NCBI GenBank assembly: GCA_002706445.1 | Contig: PALE01000042.1 | Location: 1 to 64,000 of the forward strand | From: Erythrobacteraceae bacterium | GTDB lineage: Bacteria > Pseudomonadota > Alphaproteobacteria > Sphingomonadales > Sphingomonadaceae | Direction: 5' to 3' | Length of the DNA: 64,000 nucleotides | Part shown: piece after piece, positions 8,141 through 17,669 of the stretch | Layout: each line of letters starts with the position of its first letter | Numbering within the stretch: position 1 is the first letter of the stretch | Made by a program: the position numbers and the translations under genes | The notes under the pieces: generated by a model | Told to the model about the DNA's origin: nothing | The model's database searches: none | Seen by the model: only the letters and a program-made list of their open reading frames with translations

Positions 8141-9352
8141 TCACCGCAGTACCCGTTTCAGCGCGCGTCCCGCTGTCCCTACCAGCGAACGGGCCTGCAG
8201 CAAGGGTGTGGGCCAATGCGCGTGATCGGGATATTTTGCGAGCAGGTGGCTGCGCGGGGGAAAGCTGCGGTCGAGCACAAGTGTCGCACGGTCGCGCCAG
8301 CTGCGGGCGCCGCGCAGATTGTGCCAGAACTCGCCGAAATCATCGCTCGCCTCGAAATAGGCCGCGACCGCCGGATCGAGCGGCTGGGCTTCGAGCTCTG
8401 CCAGCACGGCTTCGGGAAGGGGTGCGGAAAGATCGCTCGCGGCCCCGCGCAAGGCTTCGGCCACCAGCTGGCCGATCTTGCGGCTCTCGCAGAAGGTGCA
8501 AACCCTGTCCCAGTCTGCAGGTGCGAGCGCTTGTGCGATCAGGGTAAAGTCGAGCGACCAGATCAGCCGACGCGAGCCGATGACCTTGCCCTGTTCGGCA
8601 TAATAGCCGTGAACATGGTGCCATTTCTGGTTGAGCGTTTCGTGCACCAGGCTGAGCGCATGGTCGGCGCGCATGGCATTTTCGGCCAGTCGCGGAAGGG
8701 GCTGCGGGTCGGCGAAGAAATCGTCGCAAGTCAGCAGGCGCTGCAAAACCGGACGATCCGACGGCTCCCAGTGCAGGTCGAGGAAATGGGTGAAATGTCC
8801 CGCTACATCGCATCGCCAGCCTTCCTGGAAGGTGACGCCGACAGGGTCATCATTGCGATACCAGCCGCTCGAAGACAGCAGTTCCCGCGCGCGCTCGAGA
8901 TCACGGGGGCGGACGAGCAGATCGCTGTCGCCGCGGCGGCGGGCAGCAGGCTCTTCATAAAGCGAATAGGCGACTGCCGTCCCTTTCATCAGAACGGTTT
9001 CGATGCCTGCCTGGGCAAATCCGTCGATCAGCTTTGAAAGGGCATTGTGGTGGGTCGCTTCCCACAGGCCGATCAGCCGGGCCTCCTCCGCAATGCGGGC
9101 GAGCATTTTCTCCGGCCAGTTTGCAAGGCGTGCCGCATGGTGGTGCAGCAGGACGGATATGCCGTGGAACTCGATCCGCTCCCAGACTGCCGTCAGCTCC
9201 TCACGCGATGTCCATGCGCTGTCGGGAGCGGGCGGCCACGGAGCGCTCTCGCCAGCCCGAACCGCCCGCAGCGTGTCGCCAAGAAATGCGTCTATCGCGG
9301 TGGTTTCGACCATGAAGCTCTTGTGATGATGCCCGTTTCCCTGATCGTCCAT
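8141..9352 (-). CDS. Nucleotidyltransferase family protein (NTP_transf_5-like) of the lasso cluster
   Basis: 'VLMKGTAVAYSLYEEPAARRRGDSDLLVRPRDLERA' motif; immediately upstream of the exporter in the same orientation. Confidence 0.78.
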   Translation of the reverse strand: MDDQGNGHHHKSFMVETTAIDAFLGDTLRAVRAGESAPWPPAPDSAWTSREELTAVWERIEFHGISVLLHHHAARLANWPEKMLARIAEEARLIGLWEATHHNALSKLIDGFAQAGIETVLMKGTAVAYSLYEEPAARRRGDSDLLVRPRDLERARELLSSSGWYRNDDPVGVTFQEGWRCDVAGHFTHFLDLHWEPSDRPVLQRLLTCDDFFADPQPLPRLAENAMRADHALSLVHETLNQKWHHVHGYYAEQGKVIGSRRLIWSLDFTLIAQALAPADWDRVCTFCESRKIGQLVAEALRGAASDLSAPLPEAVLAELEAQPLDPAVAAYFEASDDFGEFWHNLRGARSWRDRATLVLDRSFPPRSHLLAKYPDHAHWPTPLLQARSLVGTAGRALKRVLR

Positions 9353-9523
9353 GGGCCAATTGCCCGTGTTTTACCAGTGCGCTGCTCGTTCGGCGCGGGC
9401 AGGCAAGACGGGCCGTGTTCCTGCGATGGTGCACTGCGACATTAGGCATTGACCCTTAGGGACCAGACTGCGATGCGCAGGGCTCATCTGAACGAAAGTC
9501 GGTTGTCCGGGGGTATCTCAAGA

Positions 9524-10414
9524 GTGTCGAAGCCACGCAAAGGCATTATCCTTGCCGGAGGTTCTGGGACGCGGCTCTATCCGCTGACGCGCGGCGTTTC
9601 GAAGCAGCTGATGCCGATCTTCGACAAGCCGATGATCTATTACCCGTTGAGCACACTGATGCTGGCGGGGATTCAGGACATCCTTGTCATCACCACTCCC
9701 GAAGATGCCGAGCAATTCCAGCGCGTTCTGGGTGACGGCAGCGATTTCGGAGTGAACCTCAACTATGCGGTGCAGCCGAACCCCGATGGACTGGCGCAGG
9801 CGTTCCATATCGGCGCGGATTTCGTGCGTGGCGGGCCGAGCGCGCTGATCCTTGGCGATAATATCTTTTACGGACACGGGCTGCCCGATCTGCTGACGAG
9901 CGCCAATGCGCGCCATACCGGGGCGAGCGTCTTCGCCTATCGGGTGAACAATCCCGAGGCCTTTGGCGTAGTCGAATTCGACGCCAGCGGAAAGGCGATT
10001 TCGATCGAGGAAAAGCCCGCTAGCCCCAAGTCGAACTATGCCGTGACCGGCCTCTATTTCTACGACGAGACGGTGGTGGATCGTGCCCGCGACCTTGCGC
10101 CGTCTGCGCGCGGCGAGCTGGAGATTACCGATCTCAACCGCCTCTATCTCGACGAAGGGACGATGTCGGTCGAGATCATGGGGCGCGGTTTTGCGTGGCT
10201 CGACACCGGCACCCATTCATCCCTGCTCGATGCGGCGACCTATGTGCGCATCACCGAGGAACGGCAGGGACTGAAGATTGCCTGCCCCGAAGAAATCGCA
10301 TGGCGGCAGGGCTTTATTTCCGACGAGCAGCTCGAGCGCATTGCCGAGCCGCTGCGCAAGTCGGGCTATGGCGAATATCTGCTGCGGCTGCTCGAAAGGC
10401 CTATCCTGCCGTGA
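9524..10414 (+). CDS. rfbA: Glucose-1-phosphate thymidylyltransferase
   Basis: '[38 protein letters not shown]'; GTG start preferred over the ORF start at 9449. Confidence 0.93.
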   Translation: MSKPRKGIILAGGSGTRLYPLTRGVSKQLMPIFDKPMIYYPLSTLMLAGIQDILVITTPEDAEQFQRVLGDGSDFGVNLNYAVQPNPDGLAQAFHIGADFVRGGPSALILGDNIFYGHGLPDLLTSANARHTGASVFAYRVNNPEAFGVVEFDASGKAISIEEKPASPKSNYAVTGLYFYDETVVDRARDLAPSARGELEITDLNRLYLDEGTMSVEIMGRGFAWLDTGTHSSLLDAATYVRITEERQGLKIACPEEIAWRQGFISDEQLERIAEPLRKSGYGEYLLRLLERPILP

Positions 10415-10424
10415 GTTTTCTGGC

Positions 10425-10970
10425 GTGAATATCATTGAAACCGCAATCCCCGGCCCGCTTATCATCGAGCCGCGCGTGTTCGGCGATCAGCGCGGCTTCT
10501 TCATGGAGACGTGGAACGAAGCGGGCTTCAAGGAGGCCGGGCTCGACCTCGCATGGGTTCAGGATAACCACAGTCGCTCGCAAAAGGGTGTGCTGCGCGG
10601 GCTGCATTTCCAGAACCCGGGGCCGCAGGGCAAGCTGGTGCGCGTGACCAATGGCGCGGTCTTCGATGTCGCGGTCGATCTGCGCCGCACCTCGCCTAAT
10701 TTCGGCAAGTGGGTCGGAGTGGAGCTTTCGGCAGAAAACAAGCGGATGTTCTGGGTGCCAGAAGGTTTTGCGCATGGCTTCCTCACGCTCGAGGATGACA
10801 CCGACTTTCTCTATAAATGCACCGCGCCCTATGCTCCGCAGAGCGAGCACACGCTGGCGTGGGACGATCCTGCGGTCGGGATCGAATGGCCCGTAAGCGA
10901 CCTTGATCCGATCATTTCCGAAAAGGACGCCGAGGGGCAATCGCTCGCCGAAGTGATGGCATTCGCATGA
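10425..10970 (+). CDS. rfbC: dTDP-4-dehydrorhamnose 3,5-epimerase
   Basis: 'IETAIPGPLIIEPRVFGDQRGFFMETWN...WVQDNHSRSQKGVLRGLHFQ'; GTG start inferred. Confidence 0.92.
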   Translation: MNIIETAIPGPLIIEPRVFGDQRGFFMETWNEAGFKEAGLDLAWVQDNHSRSQKGVLRGLHFQNPGPQGKLVRVTNGAVFDVAVDLRRTSPNFGKWVGVELSAENKRMFWVPEGFAHGFLTLEDDTDFLYKCTAPYAPQSEHTLAWDDPAVGIEWPVSDLDPIISEKDAEGQSLAEVMAFA

Positions 10971-11812
10971 AGGTCCTGATCACCGGAGCGGGAGGACAAT
11001 TGGGCGGTGCCTTGCAGCGCACCGCGCCTGCGCATGCGCAAATCACCGCGATCGACGTTGCGGATGTCGACCTCACCGATGCAGAAATGTTGCGGGCGAA
11101 ACTGGCACAGGTCGCGCCCGATCTGATCCTCAACGCTGCCGCTTACACTGCGGTGGACACGGCGGAAGGTGATGAAGACCTCGCCCGCGCGATCAATGCC
11201 GATGCGGTTGCGATTATGGCGGAAAGCGCCGCGAAGCTCGTGCATGTCTCGACCGATTTCGTGTTCGACGGCCAATCCTCGCGCGCTTATCGGCCTGACG
11301 ATGCCCGCGCTCCGATCAGCGCCTATGGCCGCACCAAGGCGGCGGGCGAGGACAATCTGCGCGACACCGACCTGCTGATCCGCACGGCATGGGTCTACGA
11401 GGCAGGCGGCGCGAATTTCGTGCGCACGATGATCCGGCTGATGAACGAGCGCGAGGAATTGGGCGTGGTGGCAGACCAGATCGGCGCTCCGACCTGGGCG
11501 ACGGGCTTGGCGCGCACGATCTGGGGGCTGGTCGACAAGGGCGCGTCAGGCACTTTCCACCACAGCGATTCCGGGGTCGCCAGCTGGTACGATTTTGCTG
11601 TGGCGATTGCCGAAGAGGCGCATGCGCTGGACCTGATTGCGCGGATTCCGGCGATCAGACCGATTGCGACCAGCGATTACCCGACCCCTGCCAGCCGTCC
11701 GGCTTTCTCGCTGCTCGATTGCAGCGCGACCCGCGCGGCGCTCGGTCAAGAGGCCGTCCACTGGCGCACCAATCTGCGCCTGATGCTCAAAGAGGAAGCT
11801 CAGCTTGGCTAA
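10967..11812 (+). CDS. rfbD: dTDP-4-dehydrorhamnose reductase
   Basis: 'MKVLITGAGGQLGGAL', 'LILNAAAYTAVDTAE', 'VSTDFVFDG'. Confidence 0.92.
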   Translation: MKVLITGAGGQLGGALQRTAPAHAQITAIDVADVDLTDAEMLRAKLAQVAPDLILNAAAYTAVDTAEGDEDLARAINADAVAIMAESAAKLVHVSTDFVFDGQSSRAYRPDDARAPISAYGRTKAAGEDNLRDTDLLIRTAWVYEAGGANFVRTMIRLMNEREELGVVADQIGAPTWATGLARTIWGLVDKGASGTFHHSDSGVASWYDFAVAIAEEAHALDLIARIPAIRPIATSDYPTPASRPAFSLLDCSATRAALGQEAVHWRTNLRLMLKEEAQLG

Positions 11813-12860
11813 TATTCTCGTCACCGGCGGCGCCGGCTTCATCGGCGGCAATTTCGTCCACTATTGGAATGCGCAGCATCCCGATGATGATGTGGTGGTG
11901 CTGGATGCGCTCACTTATGCGGGCAACCGTTCGACCATCGCCGATGCCCCGCGCGCCGAACTGATCGAAGGCGATATCCGCGATCAGGAGCTCGTGGAAA
12001 AGCTGCTGCGCGAGCGCGATATCGCCACCATCGTGCACTTCGCGGCGGAAAGCCACGTCGACCGTTCGATTACCGGCCCCGACGCCTTCATCGACACCAA
12101 TATCCTTGGCACCAATGCGCTTTTGAAGGCCGCCCGCGCCGTCTGGCTCGCGGGCGACGGGATGGAGCACCGCTTTCACCATATCTCGACCGATGAAGTC
12201 TTCGGCTCGCTCGGCGCGGAGGATCCGGCCTTCAGCGAAACCACGCCCTATGCGCCCAATTCGCCCTATTCGGCATCGAAGGCCGCGTCCGATCACCTCG
12301 TGCGCGCCTACCACCACACCTACGGGCTGGACGTGACGACCAGCAATTGTTCGAACAATTACGGGCCCTACCAATATCCCGAAAAACTGATCCCGCTGTT
12401 CCTGCTCAACGCGCTTTCGGGCAAGTCGCTGCCGATTTACGGTGACGGCATGAACGTGCGCGACTGGCTGCATGTCGAGGACCATTGCCGCGGGATCGAG
12501 GCGTGCCTTGAGCGCGGCGTGCCGGGCGAAACCTACAATATCGGCGGCGGGGCGGAATTGCCCAATCTGACCGTGATCGATCGCGTCTGTGCAGAAGTCG
12601 ATCTCGCCTTTGAAGAGATTGACGGCCTTGCAGACCGCTATCCCGATGCGCCCGCGGCGAAGGGCGGCAAATCCGAAAGCCTCAAGACCTTCGTCACCGA
12701 CCGCGCCGGACACGACCGCCGCTATGCGATCGACGAGACAAAAGCGCGCGGCGAACTCGGCTATGCGGCGCAGCATTCCTTCGAGGACGGCCTGCGCCAG
12801 ACTTTGCGCTGGTATCTCGGCCATGAGGATTGGTGGCGTCCGCTGCTGGAAAGAGCCTGA
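11805..12860 (+). CDS. rfbB: dTDP-glucose 4,6-dehydratase
   Basis: '[18 protein letters not shown]', 'FAAESHVDRSI', 'HISTDEVFGSLG'. Confidence 0.93.
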   Translation: MANILVTGGAGFIGGNFVHYWNAQHPDDDVVVLDALTYAGNRSTIADAPRAELIEGDIRDQELVEKLLRERDIATIVHFAAESHVDRSITGPDAFIDTNILGTNALLKAARAVWLAGDGMEHRFHHISTDEVFGSLGAEDPAFSETTPYAPNSPYSASKAASDHLVRAYHHTYGLDVTTSNCSNNYGPYQYPEKLIPLFLLNALSGKSLPIYGDGMNVRDWLHVEDHCRGIEACLERGVPGETYNIGGGAELPNLTVIDRVCAEVDLAFEEIDGLADRYPDAPAAKGGKSESLKTFVTDRAGHDRRYAIDETKARGELGYAAQHSFEDGLRQTLRWYLGHEDWWRPLLERA

Positions 12861-12921
12861 CGAAACTTGACAAATACCCGGCGAAACGTGATCGCCGCTG
12901 CACTGCAACAAAGGATACGTA

Positions 12922-13164
12922 ATGACCCGTAGCGATATCGCCTCCAAGGTCGTGGAGATCATGGAAGACGTCTTCGATGAAGACGACATTGCCTATGACG
13001 ACGCGATGACTGCTGCCGATATCGAGGAGTGGGACAGCCTTTCGAACATCCGCTTCGTCGTGGCGATCGAAAAGGAATTCGACATCCGTTTCTCGAACAG
13101 CGAAATCGCCGATCTCGAGAATGTCGGCCAGATGGTCGATCTGATCGCATCGAAACAGGGATAA
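12922..13164 (+). CDS. Acyl carrier protein
   Basis: 80 aa with the phosphopantetheine site 'EEWDSLSNIRFVVAIEKEF'. Confidence 0.88.
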   Translation: MTRSDIASKVVEIMEDVFDEDDIAYDDAMTAADIEEWDSLSNIRFVVAIEKEFDIRFSNSEIADLENVGQMVDLIASKQG

Positions 13165-13202
13165 CGCGCGCCAGTGCGGGTCAACGGCTTGGGGTTTGAG
13201 GC

Positions 13203-15128
13203 ATGAGCCGATCAGTGATCGAACCCTTTGCGCTACCCTGGCTGCTCGATCCGCCCGAGGATTTGCGTTCGCAGCTGAAGGTGCTGCGCAAGGATGCTGA
13301 AAGCGATGCGGGCGATCTTCGCCGGCTTGCCGGATATGCGCTCGACCTCAACCAGCTGGGCCAGATGGGCAAGGCGGTCGCCGCGCGCCGCGATGATCTT
13401 GCAGCGAGCGGATTGCGTCCGCTGCGCCTTGCGATTGCAGCAACGCACACGGCCGATTTTCTGGTCGAAGCCCTGCCTGCAACCGCGCTGCGCCACGGGC
13501 TGCTGATCGACAGCTATCAGGCCGATTACGGGCAGACCGCGCAGGCGGTGCTCGATCCTTCCTCGGCGCTGTTTGCTTTCAAGCCCGATCTCGTTGCGCT
13601 CGCTTTCGATCCGCTCGCTCTCGGGCTGGCTTCCCCGCGTCTTGATGAAGGCGGCGGCGAAGAGGCGGTGCAATCGGCGCTCGATTACGTCACCTCGCTG
13701 CGCGATGCGGTGCACGCCAATGCGGGCGTAGGCGTGGTGCTCCAGACGCTACCGATGCCGCAGACCGCGCTGTTCGGCAGTTTCGATGCAGGCCAGCCGG
13801 GCTCGGTGCGCTGGATGGTGAGCCGCTTCAATGCGCGCCTTGCTGCCGAAGCCCTCGGGCCGGGCGATCTGCTGCTCGACCTTGCGGCGCTGGCCGAAAC
13901 TGTCGGCCTTGCGCAGTGGCATGATGCGGCGCGCTGGCACGATGCCAAGGTCCCCTATGCGCTCGACGCGGTGCCGCTCGCGGCGGATCATCTCTGCCGC
14001 CTGCTCGCCGCTGCGCGCGGGCTGTCGCGCAAATGCCTCGTGCTCGACCTCGACAACACGCTGTGGGGCGGGGTCATTGGCGACGACGGCGTCGATGGCA
14101 TCGCTCTGGGGCAGGGAAGCGGGACGGGAGAGGCCTTCACCGCCATCCAGTCGCTTGCCCGCGACCTGCGCACACGCGGGATCATCCTTGCCGTGTGCTC
14201 GAAAAACGAGGAATCGAACGCGCTGATTCCTTTCCGCGAGCATGATGAAATGGTGCTCAAGGAAGAGGATATCGCCGTCTTCGTCGCAAATTGGACCGAC
14301 AAGGCGAGCAACCTCCAGCACATCGCCAAGGTGCTCAACATCGGCGTCGATGCGCTGGTCTTCCTCGACGACAACCCTGCCGAGCGCGAGCGCGTGCGGC
14401 AGGAATTGCCGCAGGTCGCCGTGCCCGAAGTCGGTGCGGACCCTGCGCAATATCCGCTGATCCTTTCGGCTGCAGGCTATTTCGAAGCAGTCAGTTTCGG
14501 CGACGAGGACCGCAAGCGCGCCGATATGTATGCCGCCAATGCTGCGCGTTCGAGCGCGATGCAGAAGATCGGCAATATGGACGACTATCTGCGCTCGCTC
14601 GACATGGTGTGTAGTCTGCGCCCCTTCGATGCGCTGGGCCGCGCGCGCACCGCGCAGCTGGTCAACAAATCCAACCAGTTCAACCTCACCACCCGCCGCT
14701 ATACCGAGGCGGAAGTCGAAGCCTTCGAGGCCGATCCGGCGAAGTTCACCTTGCAGGTCCGGCTGGAGGACCGCTTCGGCGACAACGGCATGATCTCGGT
14801 CGTGATCTTCGATTGCGGCGAGGAGGAATGGGTCTGCGACACATGGCTGATGAGCTGCCGCGTGCTCGGCCGAAGGGTTGAAGAAGCGGTGCTCGCCGTG
14901 GTTGCCGATGCAGCGCGCAAGGCCGGCGCACAGCGGCTGGTCGGCGAATGGCTGCCCACACCCAAAAACGGCCTTGTCGAAAAGCATTTCGAAAAGCTCG
15001 GCTTCACTTTCGCAGGCGATCTTGCCGACGGCGGCACGCGCTGGGTGCTCGACCTTGCTAATTATCAGGCGCCCGATCTGCCGATGGTGATCGAGCGTGC
15101 CGATGAACTTGCCGGGGCAGACGCGTGA
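13203..15128 (+). CDS. FkbH-like HAD-IIIC family protein
   Basis: 'KCLVLDLDNTLWGGVIGDDG', 'LAVCSKNEESNA', 'VFLDDNPAERERVRQELP' plus GNAT-like C-terminal domain. Confidence 0.9.
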   Translation: MSRSVIEPFALPWLLDPPEDLRSQLKVLRKDAESDAGDLRRLAGYALDLNQLGQMGKAVAARRDDLAASGLRPLRLAIAATHTADFLVEALPATALRHGLLIDSYQADYGQTAQAVLDPSSALFAFKPDLVALAFDPLALGLASPRLDEGGGEEAVQSALDYVTSLRDAVHANAGVGVVLQTLPMPQTALFGSFDAGQPGSVRWMVSRFNARLAAEALGPGDLLLDLAALAETVGLAQWHDAARWHDAKVPYALDAVPLAADHLCRLLAAARGLSRKCLVLDLDNTLWGGVIGDDGVDGIALGQGSGTGEAFTAIQSLARDLRTRGIILAVCSKNEESNALIPFREHDEMVLKEEDIAVFVANWTDKASNLQHIAKVLNIGVDALVFLDDNPAERERVRQELPQVAVPEVGADPAQYPLILSAAGYFEAVSFGDEDRKRADMYAANAARSSAMQKIGNMDDYLRSLDMVCSLRPFDALGRARTAQLVNKSNQFNLTTRRYTEAEVEAFEADPAKFTLQVRLEDRFGDNGMISVVIFDCGEEEWVCDTWLMSCRVLGRRVEEAVLAVVADAARKAGAQRLVGEWLPTPKNGLVEKHFEKLGFTFAGDLADGGTRWVLDLANYQAPDLPMVIERADELAGADA

Positions 15129-15144
15129 ACGGGAAAACCAACTG

Positions 15145-16077
15145 ATGTCCACTCTCGAAGAAATGCTCGCCGGGCGCCCTCATCTTGCAAAGCTGACGCA
15201 TCTGGTGACCGAGGCGTGGCCCGAACACGCGGATTATCTCGAAAAAAGCTTCGATGTGCGCACGCCCGCGCTGCTCGATACCAGCGATTCCGTTGCCGAA
15301 GTGGTGTTGCGGCTGGCGGGCGATCACGCCGGGCAAACCGCGCAGGATTATCGCTGGTTGTGCGATGTCATCCGCGAGGAAGAACTGAACTTCGCGCGCA
15401 CCGATGCCTATCGCTACTCGACCTTCGCCGAGACCAACGCGCACGTCTATTCGGACGACGAATTCATGCAGCGCTACATGCACGGCCTGCTGCTGAGCCA
15501 TGTGCTGTGGTACATGCACGCCTCAAGCCTGCATTTCTTCCTCGGACGGCTTGCTGCGCGGGTGAAGCCGGGCGGCAAGATGATGGAAGTCGGGTCCGGT
15601 CACGGCCTGCTGATCTATCTCGCGCTGACGCGGCTGGGGCTCGAAGAAGCGGTTGCATGGGACATCAGCCCCGTCTCGCTCGACCAGACCCGCGCCGCGC
15701 TCGACCAGCTCGGCATGGGTGAACGCGCGCGCTATGCGATCCAGGATATGCACCAGATCGAAGCGGGGAGCGAGCAGTTCGACCTGATTATCCTGTCGCA
15801 TCTGCTCGAACATCTCGAAGCGCCGGTCGATGCCTTGCAGAAAATCCGCCATGCGGTCGCAAAAGGCGGCTATCTGTTCGTCAACGTGCCGCTGAATGCA
15901 CCGATGCCCGATCACATCCAGTTGTTGAGCGACCCCGATGACGCGGTGAAAATGCTCGAAGACGGCGGCTTCCGCGTGCTCGAGATCGCCTCGCACACGA
16001 CCCAGGCGGCAAGCCTTCCGCGCGCGCTCAAGCGCAAGATCGCAGTGACCTGCTCGATCATTGCCGAGCCGCGATAG
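15145..16077 (+). CDS. SAM-dependent methyltransferase
   Basis: 'MMEVGSGHGLLIYLAL', 'FDLIILSHLLEHLEAP'. Confidence 0.85.
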   Translation: MSTLEEMLAGRPHLAKLTHLVTEAWPEHADYLEKSFDVRTPALLDTSDSVAEVVLRLAGDHAGQTAQDYRWLCDVIREEELNFARTDAYRYSTFAETNAHVYSDDEFMQRYMHGLLLSHVLWYMHASSLHFFLGRLAARVKPGGKMMEVGSGHGLLIYLALTRLGLEEAVAWDISPVSLDQTRAALDQLGMGERARYAIQDMHQIEAGSEQFDLIILSHLLEHLEAPVDALQKIRHAVAKGGYLFVNVPLNAPMPDHIQLLSDPDDAVKMLEDGGFRVLEIASHTTQAASLPRALKRKIAVTCSIIAEPR

Positions 16078-16094
16078 AGAGCCGCTGACGCGCC

Positions 16095-17654
16095 ATGCTC
16101 TTCAACTCGGTCAATTTCATATTTGCTTTCCTGCCGATTGTGGTGGCGGGATATTACGTGCTGTCATTGAGCCCGCTGGCCTTCCTGCGGCGCCCGTTTC
16201 TGATCCTTGCAACGCTCGCTTTCTACGGGCTGGCCGGCGCGCAGTTCCTGCCGCTGCTGCTGGCATCGGTGGTGCTGAATTTCATCGCGGGGCAAGTGAT
16301 CGGGCGATTGGGAGCGCGTGCCGGAGCAAAAGCCGGAGTGATCGCTCTGGCGGTGGTCGCAAACCTGCTGGTGTTGGGATATTTCAAATATTTCAATTTC
16401 CTGCTGACCGCGATCAATGACGCTTTCGGAGCGGGTTTTGCGATTGAATCCATCCTCCTTCCGCTCGGCATATCCTTTTTTACCTTCCAGCAGATCGGCT
16501 ATCTGGTCGATGTCAGCCGCGGCAAGATCAAGCCCGCAGGCGCGCTCGACTACGGCAGCTTCGTGCTGTTCTTCCCGCAATTGCTGGCAGGGCCAATCGT
16601 TCAATATGCCGAGGTCATCGACCAGCATCGCCGAAAGCCGCAATGGGGTGAGGTCGGGCGCAACATCCTGATAGGCCTCGCGATTTTTGCCATCGGCCTG
16701 TTCAAGAAAACCGTCATTGCCGACACGCTCGCGCTCTACGCGTCCCCGATTTTTGTCGGAGTGGGCGAGGGCAATGCCATCGGCATGTTGGACGCATGGA
16801 TCGCTGCCTTCGCTTATACTGCGCAGGTCTATTTCGACTTTTCGGGCTATTCCGACATGGCGATCGGCACTGCGCGGATGCTCGGCATCGTGCTGCCGCT
16901 CAACTTCCTGTCGCCGTTGCGCTCGCAGAGTGTCGTTGAAATCTGGCGGCGCTGGCATGCGACGCTGGGGCGCTGGGTGCAGCTCTATATCTTCCAGCCG
17001 GTCGCCGTCCCTTGCGCTCGTTTTGCAGCGATGCGCGGTCTCGGCAAATGGGGCACGCTTGGCGTTGCGGTGGTCGTGCCGACGATGATCTCGATGCTGG
17101 TCATCGGCGTGTGGCACGGGGCAGGCTGGACCTTCGTGATCTTTGGCCTGATGCAAGGCATTTACATGTCGGTGAACGAAGCGTGGGCCGCCTATCGCAA
17201 GCCTGCCCGCAAGGCGCGCAAGAAGGCTGGGCAGAGTGCGCCTGCATGGCACAGCCCTGTTGCACGTGCGGCGACCTTGCTGGCCTTCGTGGCGGCAATC
17301 ATCCCCTTCGGAGCGCGCAACGAGATCGAGATGCTTGCGATTTTCGCAGCCGCAGCGGGCGGAACAGAATTTCTGGTGGTCCAGCCGGACTGGCCGCTCG
17401 GCCTCGCGGCGGCCGTTCTCTTCACGCTCGCCGCCTATGCGATCATTTATCTGCTGCCCAATTCGCACGAAATCATGGGTCGGTTCGAGCCGGTGATCGA
17501 CTGGAGCGCCGACTGGGCCAAGCGCGCGCCAAGCCCGGTGCAGATCGAATGGCGGATGTCGCTAGGCTGGGCGCTGCTGACTGCGCTCACCCTGTTCCTC
17601 GCGGTCGCGTTCATCATGCGCGGCACGACCGAATTCATCTACTTCAATTTCTGA
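16095..17654 (+). CDS. MBOAT family O-acyltransferase (AlgI-like)
   Basis: Multi-TM, 'MLFNSVNFIFAFLPIVVAGYY', 'DFSGYSDMAIGTARMLGI', 'GVWHGAGWTFVIFGLMQGIY'. Confidence 0.92.
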   Translation: MLFNSVNFIFAFLPIVVAGYYVLSLSPLAFLRRPFLILATLAFYGLAGAQFLPLLLASVVLNFIAGQVIGRLGARAGAKAGVIALAVVANLLVLGYFKYFNFLLTAINDAFGAGFAIESILLPLGISFFTFQQIGYLVDVSRGKIKPAGALDYGSFVLFFPQLLAGPIVQYAEVIDQHRRKPQWGEVGRNILIGLAIFAIGLFKKTVIADTLALYASPIFVGVGEGNAIGMLDAWIAAFAYTAQVYFDFSGYSDMAIGTARMLGIVLPLNFLSPLRSQSVVEIWRRWHATLGRWVQLYIFQPVAVPCARFAAMRGLGKWGTLGVAVVVPTMISMLVIGVWHGAGWTFVIFGLMQGIYMSVNEAWAAYRKPARKARKKAGQSAPAWHSPVARAATLLAFVAAIIPFGARNEIEMLAIFAAAAGGTEFLVVQPDWPLGLAAAVLFTLAAYAIIYLLPNSHEIMGRFEPVIDWSADWAKRAPSPVQIEWRMSLGWALLTALTLFLAVAFIMRGTTEFIYFNF

Positions 17655-17669
17655 TAGAGGGGAGAGCGC

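Noticed and set aside
6535-8547. 670-aa plus-strand ORF opposite the ABC exporter
   Set aside because: Antisense open frame of a high-GC gene; Arg/Gln/His-rich with no recognisable fold, while the minus strand encodes a clear ABC transporter.
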